Source: Bacillota bacterium
GTDB lineage: Bacteria; Bacillota; Bacilli; Alicyclobacillales; Alicyclobacillaceae
Direction: 5' to 3'
Length of the DNA stretch: 14,980 nt
NCBI GenBank assembly: GCA_021816665.1
Contig: JAKAXI010000009.1
Span: forward strand, 1 to 14,980
Under the pieces are notes generated by a model. That model was not told where the DNA came from and made no database searches. It saw only the letters and a list, made by a program, of their open reading frames with translations. Below, piece by piece: positions 5,759 to 12,528 of the stretch (the stretch's first letter is position 1; the number at the start of each line of letters is the position of its first letter). A program made the translations under genes and the position numbers.

Positions 5759-8404
5759 TTACATCATCGCCATACGAACTTGTCCGTTCGACAGCGAGAA
5801 GTCGGTTGTTGTTTGGCCGCCGCGCCGCAAAACGACCTCCTCCACGCCGTTGTAATCCTCGTAAAACGCCGCAACGATGTCGTCCGGCCCGCTCTCGTCG
5901 AGCGCCCGCTCAAGCGCTTGCGGTTCTGACAACACCACGGTGCACCGCTTCTCCGGACAGGCGCGCGACAACTGCGACATAATGAGGGCAGCGATTTCTC
6001 CATCGCGGCGCCCGCGTTTATCTTTGTCCTCCTTGACGATGAATTCGTCAAAGATACCTGCAAGCTGCTCGCCGCTCTCTCGGATCACGGAGTCAGCACG
6101 GTCACCAGGGACGCCGACAACGCCGATCAGGCGACGGTGCGGTACCCTTTTCAGCCATCGTCCAACCTGGTAAAACCCATCCGGGTTATGCCCGTAATCC
6201 AACACCACTCGCCCACCGTTTGGCATGCGGAAAAGTGTACAGCGGCCTTTGTTGTTTTGGTGCGGCGAAAAGCTGCACAATGCCTCAGCGCACTGTTGCC
6301 GGGTCAAACCGTAGGCGCGCAGGGCCGCTAAGCCAGCCAGACAGTTTTCCACTTGGAACGGCGCCGAACCGCCAAGCGTCAACGGGATCTCGGTGACAGG
6401 AACGACTTCCCACGTCAGATTTCCCCGCGCCTCGATGAGCCATCCGCGCGATACGTAGTAGCCAACTCCGCCACAAGCCAAGTGTCGACGAAGGGTTTTG
6501 TTATCTTCGGATCCGGCGAAGTAGACCACGCGTGCGGATAGCCGGGCTGCCAAATCGACGAGGTGCTTATTGTCCGCGTTGAGCACCACGATACCATCGT
6601 CCTCCACGCATTCCGCGACTAGAGACTTGATGTGAACGAGGTCTTCAACGCTTTCAACACCGTCCTGCCCGATGTGATCCCCGGCAATATTCGTCAATAC
6701 CGCCACATTTGCCTTGTCGTAGGCCAATCCACCGCGGACAATGCCTCCGCGCGCGCATTCAAGCACCGCGACTTCAACTGCTGGATCAGACAAAACGACG
6801 TTGGCGCTGTCTGGTCCCGTGGTATCACCCCACAGCACCTGCTCATCGCCGACGAAAACACCCCCAGTCGTGGTCATGCCGACGATTTTTCCAGTCTGGC
6901 TGACCCCGTGACCGATCAGGCGAGTGGTTGTCGTTTTTCCGTTCGTCCCAGTCACGGAGACAATCGGAATTCGTCCGCGGCCAGTTGGATAAAGCGAAGT
7001 GACGATAGCGTCCGCAACGTCCCGCGACTGTCCGTAAGAGGGGGACTGGTGCATGCGAATTCCAGGGGAAGCGTTCACTTCAATGATGGTACACGCCCCG
7101 CGCTGATACGGTTCAGTCGGAGCGGCTACGACCATGTCCAGCCCACATACGTCGAGTCCAATCAAACGGGCGGCGCGTTCTGCGAGGCTGATGTAGCTCG
7201 GGTGCAAGTCGTCGGTCAAGTCAACTGCTTCTCCACCCGTGGACAAATTTGCGCTCTCGCGCATGTACACCACTTCACCGGGTGCGGGCACAGAAGAGAG
7301 AGTCAGCCCTTGGCGCTTCAAGTGCAACCCGGCGGTCTCGTCCAGTGGGATTTTGGTCAGTGGTTTTTCATGGTCCTCGCCTCGCCGTGGGTCAGCGTTC
7401 GCAAGTGCGACGAGTTCCTCAACCGAGTGCTGCCCATCCCCGCGAACGTGGGCTGGGATCCGTTCACTCGCTGCGACAAATTTACCGTTTATCAGCAACA
7501 GACGAACGTTGCGCCCCTCTTCATAGCGCTCCACCAGGACCCGCGGCGCGTACCTGTGTGCTGCCCGGAACGCTTCCTCAACCTCATCTTCGGAAGTGAG
7601 CGAGAGACTGACGCCGCGGCCCTGGTTTCCATTGTACGGTTTGACAACTACGGGCGCCCCCAACCTGCGCAACCACTCGACAGCCTCTGTTGCAGTTCTT
7701 GCTGTGCCACCTTCAGGCACCGGGATCCCGGCGCTCTCCAGCAACTCTTTGGTCGCTTCTTTGTCACTGGCGATGTCTACGGAGACTGCCGGTGTCTGCT
7801 CCGTGATAGTGGCTTCGACCAGTTTGCGCTGGCAGCCATACCCGAGTTGAATTAAACTGCGGCTGTTGAGTCTGCGCACCGGAATTCCTCGACGTGAAGC
7901 GGCGTCAACGATGGCCTGGGTACTGGGTCCAAGACCAGACTCTGACCAAATCCTTGCTGCCTCACGCAGCGTCTCCTCCACTGACCAGGAGTGTCCGCTA
8001 AGACATGCACTCACGAGCGAGATGGCCTCTTGCAACAGGTACTTCTGACACTCGTACTCCTTGCACTCCATGACAATCTCGTAGCGGCCAGGCGCACCCG
8101 CATACAGCGTTTTGCCGTAGTGCACGTCGAGTCCGAGACAGCACGCCAATTCGATGGCTACGTGTTCGGCGATGTGTCCAAAGTATGTGCCACCGTAGAG
8201 CCGTTCGACAAATCCACCAGGAGCACCTTTTGCACAGTGGTGCTCGCGCAGTCCCGGGAGCATCCGCAACAGCCGATCAGAAAAACCCTCAAAGTCAGTA
8301 CTCTCTCGTTCGGTGAGCGGACCAAGTTCAACTTCTGCCACCAGTATGGGTTTGTAGATGTATATGTTTGGACCGGCAATGTGACGTGTCCGTGTAACCT
8401 TCAT
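5759..8404 (-). CDS. cphA: Cyanophycin synthetase
   Basis: Non-ribosomal polymerase that builds cyanophycin (multi-L-arginyl-poly-L-aspartate) by alternate ATP-driven addition of Asp to the backbone and Arg to the side chain; the product forms cytoplasmic granules storing N, C and energy. The 881-residue length is typical of CphA1. Order of domains: N-terminal domain (1 to about 160) with GTYFGHIAEH, including H77-x-x-E80-H81; ATP-grasp domain (about 210-470) with VVKPYNGNQGRGV (253-265) and IIEVNASPGIRMH (440-452); and a Mur-ligase-like domain (about 480-875) with P-loop TGTNGKTTTTR (485-495) and LDYGHNPDGF (735-744). The ATG at 8404 overlaps the cphB stop as ATGA and has GAGGAG upstream, so translation is coupled; a longer in-frame extension to 8518 lies within cphB and is unsupported. 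No frameshift or missing domain is evident. Confidence 0.97.
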   Translation of the reverse strand: MKVTRTRHIAGPNIYIYKPILVAEVELGPLTERESTDFEGFSDRLLRMLPGLREHHCAKGAPGGFVERLYGGTYFGHIAEHVAIELACCLGLDVHYGKTLYAGAPGRYEIVMECKEYECQKYLLQEAISLVSACLSGHSWSVEETLREAARIWSESGLGPSTQAIVDAASRRGIPVRRLNSRSLIQLGYGCQRKLVEATITEQTPAVSVDIASDKEATKELLESAGIPVPEGGTARTATEAVEWLRRLGAPVVVKPYNGNQGRGVSLSLTSEDEVEEAFRAAHRYAPRVLVERYEEGRNVRLLLINGKFVAASERIPAHVRGDGQHSVEELVALANADPRRGEDHEKPLTKIPLDETAGLHLKRQGLTLSSVPAPGEVVYMRESANLSTGGEAVDLTDDLHPSYISLAERAARLIGLDVCGLDMVVAAPTEPYQRGACTIIEVNASPGIRMHQSPSYGQSRDVADAIVTSLYPTGRGRIPIVSVTGTNGKTTTTRLIGHGVSQTGKIVGMTTTGGVFVGDEQVLWGDTTGPDSANVVLSDPAVEVAVLECARGGIVRGGLAYDKANVAVLTNIAGDHIGQDGVESVEDLVHIKSLVAECVEDDGIVVLNADNKHLVDLAARLSARVVYFAGSEDNKTLRRHLACGGVGYYVSRGWLIEARGNLTWEVVPVTEIPLTLGGSAPFQVENCLAGLAALRAYGLTRQQCAEALCSFSPHQNNKGRCTLFRMPNGGRVVLDYGHNPDGFYQVGRWLKRVPHRRLIGVVGVPGDRADSVIRESGEQLAGIFDEFIVKEDKDKRGRRDGEIAALIMSQLSRACPEKRCTVVLSEPQALERALDESGPDDIVAAFYEDYNGVEEVVLRRGGQTTTDFSLSNGQVRMAMM

Positions 8405-9243
8405 TCTTTCCACTCCTCGCCGCCGTTTTCCGAAACAGCGCCCCAGTCTGTCACAGGCTGGCGGCTGCTCAAGTTGTATCCATACCCATCGGGTAAGATG
8501 TGCAGGCCGATCCCGCACAGCGCCAGCGATTCGTCACGGTGCACGTGTTCAAGGTTCGAATAGGTCAGTCCGCCCGCGTCCACAACACTGACCGCACCTT
8601 CTCCCACCACCCGAAATGTGCGGTCGCGGATCACAACGGCGGTATTCTCGTCAATTCCAAGCCCAAGGTGGTGCGGGTATTGTGCGACGGCTGACAGTAG
8701 TCGTCCCAGCCGGCCTCGTTCAGCAAAGTGTTGGTCAATCACTACGCCGTCGATAAACTCCATTCCTGGGGCCATGTCTACCACGCTAATGCGGGGGTTC
8801 GTCTCCGCCTCGCCCTCGACGATCATGGTGCTCGACATCATGGAAGCCCCGGCACTCGTCCCCCCCAAAGTCACGCCTCGCGCAAGGGCCGCATGCAGTG
8901 CCGCGTCAACGCGGGTACCACCTAACAGTTTTGTGATTCGCAGCTGGTCGCCTCCGGTAAAGAAAATACAGGTAGCGTCCCGAATAAAAGCCACAGCGCT
9001 GTCCTTGTTAGCTGCCGTCCGGTCAGACACATCAAACGTACGCACGTCTTCGGCGCCTAGCTTTCGAAACACCTCGATGTACTCCATTCCAACATCAATG
9101 GGCAGTTCTGTCGCGACAGTCATGACCAGCACGCGTGCGTGCGAGCCTCCTCCTAGACGCAGAAACTCCCGTAAGATACGGCACTCTCCAAGCTTGTCCT
9201 CGGCACCGCCAATGACCACCAGCGGTCCTGGCTGCTGCTGCAA
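8401..9243 (-). CDS. cphB: Cyanophycinase
   Basis: Serine-type exopeptidase of peptidase family S51 that releases beta-Asp-Arg dipeptides from cyanophycin; a cytosolic partner to CphA. The 280-residue protein shows the glutamine-amidotransferase-like fold signals VVIGGAED (9-16) and FFTGGDQLR (94-102). The nucleophile is Ser130 in the elbow GGTSAGAS. The other likely catalytic residues are His172 in IDQHFAERGR and Glu199 in GIDEN, matching the Ser/His/Glu arrangement known for cyanobacterial CphB. The start is TTG, seven bases after GAGGAGG. It is the first gene of the cph pair, 146 bases after sspF, and its stop overlaps the cphA start. No isoaspartyl dipeptidase or arginine-catabolism gene is in the window, so final breakdown of beta-Asp-Arg would have to be encoded elsewhere. 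Confidence 0.96.
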   Translation of the reverse strand: MQQQPGPLVVIGGAEDKLGECRILREFLRLGGGSHARVLVMTVATELPIDVGMEYIEVFRKLGAEDVRTFDVSDRTAANKDSAVAFIRDATCIFFTGGDQLRITKLLGGTRVDAALHAALARGVTLGGTSAGASMMSSTMIVEGEAETNPRISVVDMAPGMEFIDGVVIDQHFAERGRLGRLLSAVAQYPHHLGLGIDENTAVVIRDRTFRVVGEGAVSVVDAGGLTYSNLEHVHRDESLALCGIGLHILPDGYGYNLSSRQPVTDWGAVSENGGEEWKE

Positions 9244-9321
9244 AGAACTCCCTCCTCAAGGGCGGCATGAAAAAAATACAAATCCTAGGCTGTCCACGCG
9301 GGTTGATCCTATACGCGAACA

Positions 9322-9358
9322 ACAGAACGCCGGGGCGTCGTTCTCCCCGGCGTTCTGT
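9322..9358 (-). terminator. Hairpin terminator or attenuator between sspF and cphB
   Basis: Two perfectly complementary 14-base, GC-rich arms (9322-9335 and 9345-9358) flank a 9-base loop, beginning about 30 bases past the sspF stop. On the minus strand it is followed by UUGUUC, a weak U-tract. It may therefore terminate sspF only partially, or protect its RNA end while letting some transcription into cphB. The plus strand shows no U-tract either. Confidence 0.6.
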
Positions 9359-9389
9359 CTAGTCGGTTGTCGGACAGTACCGCTAAGGC

Positions 9390-9575
9390 CTAACGCTCTG
9401 ACCCTCGCTCTGCCATCGTACGCTCTGCAATTTCAATCGCTCGTTTCACCATGTTCCCCGCATCGCGCGTGGTAATTCCGCCCCAACCCTCGCGCTCGAC
9501 GGTGTCGTAAAAGCCGAGTTCCTTCGCGAGCTCGTTCTTAAACGCCTCTGACATGGTTCCGCCACGACGCCCCAT
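9390..9575 (-). CDS. sspF: Small acid-soluble spore protein, SspF-type (alpha/beta family)
   Basis: DNA-binding spore protein related to the alpha/beta SASPs that coat and protect DNA in the developing forespore. The 61-residue product matches B. subtilis SspF (also 61 residues) closely, with [20 protein letters not shown] at the N-terminus and [16 protein letters not shown] near the C-terminus, the hallmark DNA-contact segment. The ATG has AAGGAGG nine bases upstream. It stands between the veg terminator and a strong hairpin, so it is probably its own transcription unit. Members of this family are usually read by the forespore sigma-G; only a poor match (GCATA at 9705-9701, 18 bases, AAAACTA at 9682-9676) was found, about 100 bases upstream. 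Confidence 0.95.
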   Translation of the reverse strand: MGRRGGTMSEAFKNELAKELGFYDTVEREGWGGITTRDAGNMVKRAIEIAERTMAERGSER

Positions 9576-9715
9576 TGCACAACGCCTCCTTCTGGTGGTC
9601 TCTGAACAGGGTAACCCTGGTCAGTCGTACCAGCGGCAGCACGGTTTGCGTATCCGACTGCCCGACAACCACGGGTAGTTTTTGTGTACGAGCACGACGG
9701 TATGCAACCCAGGAC

Positions 9716-9745
9716 AAATAAAAAGTCGTGGCTTTCGCCACGACT
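9716..9745 (-). terminator. Rho-independent terminator after veg
   Basis: A 9-base-pair stem (9724-9732 with 9737-9745) with a 4-base loop is followed on the minus strand by UUUUUAUUU. It begins 37 bases past the veg stop. The plus strand also has a T-rich tract after the hairpin, so it could work both ways, but no plus-strand gene precedes it. Confidence 0.85.
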
Positions 9746-9781
9746 GCGGTTTCTTTTCTTTACGCCTTTAACCAAAGAAGC

Positions 9782-10060
9782 CTACTGCACTTCTGAATAA
9801 CCCACTCGAACATTCCCGCCGTCTTTGCACAATTCTAACTCGACTGTCTCCGTTAAGACATCCGCGTAGCTGTACGAGACGCGTTTGAACGAGCCATCAG
9901 GCGGATCAAGCTTTACGACGAATACAGAAGGATACGTTTCCTCCAGCACACCGAAGCGTTCAACTGTCTTGCGTCTGCCCCCGTTGGCTCGGAGAAGGAC
10001 CCGTTCCCCAATTAACGTGTCCAAACTTCTCTTGATATCGTGGAGCGCATTCTTCGCCAA
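9782..10060 (-). CDS. veg: Veg protein
   Basis: Short conserved protein of sporulating Bacilli. B. subtilis veg is strongly transcribed in growing cells and has been linked to biofilm gene control through SinR and to spore outgrowth; its biochemical role is not settled. The 92-residue product carries the family core [20 protein letters not shown], then [20 protein letters not shown] and [18 protein letters not shown], an Sm-like beta-rich small domain. I place the start at TTG 10060 ([12 protein letters not shown], against MAKTLSDIKRS in B. subtilis), preceded by AGAGGTGG. The neighbouring GTG at 10063 is possible; an upstream ATG at 10129 lies inside the promoter region and is rejected. Two strong promoters and a terminator make it monocistronic. 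Confidence 0.94.
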   Translation of the reverse strand: MAKNALHDIKRSLDTLIGERVLLRANGGRRKTVERFGVLEETYPSVFVVKLDPPDGSFKRVSYSYADVLTETVELELCKDGGNVRVGYSEVQ

Positions 10061-10085
10061 CACACACCACCTCTTTCCATGGCCA

Positions 10086-10114
10086 ATCATACCACGGAAA
10101 GACAGTCCTGTCAA
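10086..10114 (-). promoter_or_regulatory. Proximal sigma-A promoter of veg
   Basis: On the minus strand a perfect -35 TTGACA (10114-10109) is followed after 17 bases by -10 TATGAT (10091-10086), the ideal spacing. It lies about 26 bases upstream of the TTG start and is the nearer of two tandem promoters. Confidence 0.85.
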
Positions 10115-10127
10115 TTGAGAGCCCATC

Positions 10128-10157
10128 ATTATATCAACGGATGATTTTCCTTGTCAA
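10128..10157 (-). promoter_or_regulatory. Distal sigma-A promoter of veg
   Basis: On the minus strand both hexamers are perfect: TTGACA (10157-10152) and TATAAT (10133-10128), with an 18-base spacer. It begins about 30 bases past the yabG stop and fires in the same direction as the proximal promoter 43 bases away. Confidence 0.85.
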
Positions 10158-10185
10158 TGGGTACTATAACAATTTTATGTCCTGT

Positions 10186-11046
10186 TCAGTAGAGCGATTT
10201 GGGCAAACCCAGGCGGTACTTGCCGCGGGACTCAAGGCCACCGATCCCATCGGTCCCTGTGTACGTGGAGCGTACGACGTCGTACACATTGATTGTCTCA
10301 TTGACGGGGGTGAAAGCGATCTTCTCCGCTATAAATACTGGGTCTAGCGCATGAATCATAATCCGCTGTGGAGAACTGGCAAAGTTCGCACCTGCGTCGA
10401 GAATCGCTTCGAAGTGCGATTGACATGCACCTGCAATAATCACTAAATCGTCCATATTCCGCTCATGCCTTCGCGCGTTCGCGACTGCCTTGACGAAGTT
10501 GCCCGAGTTTCTGTAGTTGCCAAGGTCTGCCCAGCTTTTATTTTTACGGATCACGCCGTCGTGTCCGGTAATGATCAAAATATCCGGTTCATACTGTTGA
10601 AGCAGTCCAGTCACAGCTTCTGGCATCTGGATTTCCGAAACGTGTTTCCCAATTGCCCGGATGCCAAGCTCACGATACATTGTCAGGCACTTATCAAGAT
10701 AAGTACCGTCTCCGTCCAAGTGCAGAACACGCCCGGGCCGTTCAAAAAAATCCGGGTCAGATTGAAAACGCGTCTCTTTGCGCAGCGACCGCTTCTCGAA
10801 TTCAACACTGCGGCGGTTGCGGATCAACCGCAAACATTCATCTTCGACGCGGTTCTGGCGCGCCTGAAATTGTTGGCGCTCCGTCTCTGTCACTCCTTCA
10901 AGGTCAGAAAATGGGGCGTCCGCCATGAGTCGGACGTCGAGACCTTTCAGGATCGCCGTTTCACTTGATTCGTCGACCTCGACGATGACAAAACAAACGT
11001 CTTTCCCGTAGGAAGTCCGTGTCACCAGGTCGCCTGTTTTCCACAA
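10186..11046 (-). CDS. yabG: Sporulation-specific protease YabG
   Basis: Cysteine-type protease made late in sporulation; in B. subtilis it trims coat proteins, and in Clostridioides difficile it processes germination pseudoproteases. The 286-residue length matches the family (about 290). An N-terminal SH3-like segment (1 to about 45, starting with KTGDLVTRTSYGKDV) precedes the catalytic part, which contains LHLDGDGTYLDKC (108-120), TGHDG with H162, and the probable nucleophile C208 in GACQSHFEAIL; SSPQRIMIHALDPVFIAEKIA (224 onward) is the other highly conserved block. The start is TTG, seven bases after AAGGAGGGG. A sigma-K-like promoter and a leader hairpin lie upstream. It is divergent from the glycosyltransferase gene and followed directly by the veg promoters without a clear terminator. 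Confidence 0.95.
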   Translation of the reverse strand: MWKTGDLVTRTSYGKDVCFVIVEVDESSETAILKGLDVRLMADAPFSDLEGVTETERQQFQARQNRVEDECLRLIRNRRSVEFEKRSLRKETRFQSDPDFFERPGRVLHLDGDGTYLDKCLTMYRELGIRAIGKHVSEIQMPEAVTGLLQQYEPDILIITGHDGVIRKNKSWADLGNYRNSGNFVKAVANARRHERNMDDLVIIAGACQSHFEAILDAGANFASSPQRIMIHALDPVFIAEKIAFTPVNETINVYDVVRSTYTGTDGIGGLESRGKYRLGLPKSLY

Positions 11047-11059
11047 GGCAGCTCCCCTC

Positions 11060-11076
11060 CTTCGATTCGATCGAAG
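11060..11076 (-). repeat. Leader hairpin touching the yabG ribosome-binding site
   Basis: On the minus strand CTTCGAT (11076-11070) and ATCGAAG (11066-11060) form a perfect 7-base-pair stem with a 3-base loop. The 3' arm runs into the yabG Shine-Dalgarno AAGGAGG, sharing its AAG. The DNA also contains the perfect 10-base palindrome TTCGATCGAA (11066-11075). Whether it works as an RNA switch or an operator is unknown. Confidence 0.5.
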
Positions 11077-11101
11077 ACCATGGGTAGTAGTAAATTCCCC
11101 T

Positions 11102-11130
11102 CAGCATATGTCCCGGAACAGTTTCCTGTG
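11102..11130 (-). promoter_or_regulatory. Sigma-K (or sigma-E) type promoter of yabG
   Basis: On the minus strand CACA (11130-11127) is followed after 16 bases by CATATGCTG (11110-11102). The sigma-K consensus is mACm, 16 bases, CATAnnnTA; there is one mismatch at the last base. It is about 56 bases upstream of the yabG start. Sigma-K control of yabG is established in B. subtilis, which supports the match. Confidence 0.6.
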
Positions 11131-11159
11131 CGACGTCCGCTGGAGAAAGAAGAGATGAC

Positions 11160-12002
11160 GTGGCGAACCGTATCACAGCCGTGATTCCGGCACACAACGA
11201 GGAAGGTTATGTGGCTCAGGTCTTGCACCAACTGCTTCGGGCTGGTGTGACCCACTGCGTAATCGTCGCAAATGGCTGCACAGACGACACAGTGAGAGAG
11301 GCGAAAAGTGCTCTCAGTCTGTTTCGATCTGCGACGGTCGCCACCCTGTCTGATGCTCTTGGTCCCGATGTCGGGCGCGCAGTGGGGGCGATTGCGGCAC
11401 TGCGGTCGAGTCCCCAGCCGGACTGGCTGGTGTTCGTCGATGCCGATTGGCGAGGTGCGTTCGGCCCGCTGCTTTCTGACTTCCTCAGAGCAGGCATTGC
11501 AAGGGAGAACCGAGTTCTGTTCGTCGGACAAAGTGAAATCACTCGTTTGGACCAGCAATTGTGGCAGGCTGCCTTGCGCGAGGTGCGTGCAGACTTGTGC
11601 GGGTTGCAACCTAGCCTCTTGCCATTATTAGTTCACCGCAGTGCATTTCGGGCACTGTCGCCTCGCTGGCTGGCGCATCCTGGACAGTTTGCAGCCTTGT
11701 GTGTAACTCACTTACCTGCTAGTGATGTGGGCGTCTACGTTGATTGGGAGTCTCGCTTAGTGGGGAATCGCCAACGTGGATGGAGCCACGACCACGCTAT
11801 GCGTGACTTGTTGCTCGGAGATGTCATCGAAGGTATCGGCCTGCTCACCGGAAAGCGCCGGAGTCGCACGTGGCAAGGTCAGTTGCTTGACGGTGGTCAC
11901 TCAAGCCGTCGCTACGACCTACTCGACCGCTGGGCAAACACACTGACAATTCATGCCGCTGCAAGTCTTCAGGAGGTCACACTTTCTCAAGACTTGGTAT
12001 AG
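11160..12002 (+). CDS. Glycosyltransferase family 2 protein
   Basis: Predicted GT-A-fold glycosyltransferase that would transfer a sugar from a nucleotide-sugar donor; acceptor and product cannot be told. Of its 280 residues the first 120 carry the family signals: the N-terminal strand ITAVIPAHNEEGYVAQVL (5-22), VIVANGCTDDT (34-44), the loop GPDVGRAVGA (68-77) and the metal-binding DAD at 94-96 in VFVDADW. The C-terminal 160 residues, rich in Trp, Arg and His, I do not recognise. No signal peptide or membrane segment is evident, so it is probably cytosolic. The start is GTG, with only a modest AAGAGATGA-like ribosome-binding site. It is the sole plus-strand gene, divergent from yabG and overlapping the ykuK-like gene tail to tail by 16 bases. 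Neither a promoter nor a terminator is clear. Confidence 0.88.
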   Translation: MANRITAVIPAHNEEGYVAQVLHQLLRAGVTHCVIVANGCTDDTVREAKSALSLFRSATVATLSDALGPDVGRAVGAIAALRSSPQPDWLVFVDADWRGAFGPLLSDFLRAGIARENRVLFVGQSEITRLDQQLWQAALREVRADLCGLQPSLLPLLVHRSAFRALSPRWLAHPGQFAALCVTHLPASDVGVYVDWESRLVGNRQRGWSHDHAMRDLLLGDVIEGIGLLTGKRRSRTWQGQLLDGGHSSRRYDLLDRWANTLTIHAAASLQEVTLSQDLV

Positions 12003-12463
12003 CGGTCTGCGACTTTGGAAGCGCAGTACGCGTTTGGCTTGACCCGCGCCTCGTACCCGCTCGCCGTGATCCAACTGACGATTTCCCTGATCAGCGTTTT
12101 GGTCGCCCCCCGCTCGCCGATATCGAGGTGGACTTCGAGCGCCCACTGTGCCCCCCGCTGCTGCAGTTCTTCGGACAACTGGCCACAGACCTGGAGGGAG
12201 TATGCGGCCTCGGTGAACATCCGCTGCCGAAGTGAGAAGCGATGACCTTGTTCTTCACGGTGAATGTAGTACCGCGCCCCCTTGCCGATCCGGTGCAGGA
12301 TAATCGCAGAGACGAAGGTGGCACTGTGCGCTTTGGGTTGAGAATCTGTCCCAATCATCAGACGATAATGATCATGCGGATGCAGGCTCACTTCCTGCAT
12401 CATGTCCTCTGCGACCTCCGGCAAACTGAGTGCGCCGCGGGTCGGACTGCGAAACATCATCAT
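11987..12463 (-). CDS. YkuK-like protein (DUF458, ribonuclease H-like fold)
   Basis: Member of the YkuK/DUF458 family, assigned an RNase H-like fold but without a firm function. The 158-residue product (B. subtilis YkuK 172) shows the family blocks: MIGTDSQ (36-42), where an aspartate occupies the position expected of the first RNase H-like acidic residue; HLDIGERGATKTLIREIV (112-129) with a second aspartate; and the terminal KPNAYCASKVADRYTK (142-157). The first of three consecutive ATGs fits best, eight bases after AAGGAGG. It sits 65 bases downstream of rsmA, possibly with its own extended -10 promoter, and its 3' end overlaps the opposite-strand glycosyltransferase gene by 16 bases. In B. 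subtilis ykuK is elsewhere on the chromosome, so this position is a lineage-specific arrangement. Confidence 0.92.
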   Translation of the reverse strand: MMMFRSPTRGALSLPEVAEDMMQEVSLHPHDHYRLMIGTDSQPKAHSATFVSAIILHRIGKGARYYIHREEQGHRFSLRQRMFTEAAYSLQVCGQLSEELQQRGAQWALEVHLDIGERGATKTLIREIVSWITASGYEARVKPNAYCASKVADRYTKS

Positions 12464-12502
12464 GAGATTGCCCTCCTTCGGGCTATTGGCACGCCTGTTT
12501 TC

Positions 12503-12511
12503 AGTATATCA
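12503..12511 (-). promoter_or_regulatory. Possible extended -10 promoter of the ykuK-like gene
   Basis: On the minus strand TGATATACT is a TGn-TATACT extended -10 element in the 65-base gap after rsmA. No good -35 hexamer stands 17 bases upstream. Read-through from rsmA is an equally likely source of transcription. Confidence 0.35.
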
Positions 12512-12528
12512 CGCGATCGTGCAAAGAC

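Noticed and set aside
6632..7855. A 407-codon open frame on the plus strand
   Set aside because: It lies wholly antisense to cphA, whose protein has all family motifs; the translated sequence has no recognisable domain and no good ribosome-binding site. It is a by-product of the codon pattern of cphA.
8618..9475. A 285-codon plus-strand frame
   Set aside because: Antisense to cphB and the sspF-cphB gap; low-complexity, Ser/Pro/Arg-rich translation typical of a shadow frame.
9601..9640. Short inverted repeats CAGGG-TTA-CCCTG and CTGGT/ACCAG upstream of sspF
   Set aside because: Five-base arms only, no link to a promoter or ribosome-binding site.
9676..9705. Possible sigma-G promoter of sspF (GCATA, 18 bases, AAAACTA)
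   Set aside because: The -10 lacks the CAT start and the site is about 100 bases upstream of the gene; too weak to list, though forespore control is expected for the family.
9446..9775. A 109-codon minus-strand frame over sspF and its upstream gap
   Set aside because: It overlaps the well-supported sspF in another frame and runs through the veg terminator; no family resemblance.
12464..12482. GCCC-GAAGGA-GGGC mini-hairpin around the ykuK ribosome-binding site
   Set aside because: Only four base pairs, and the site itself would be in the loop; likely chance.
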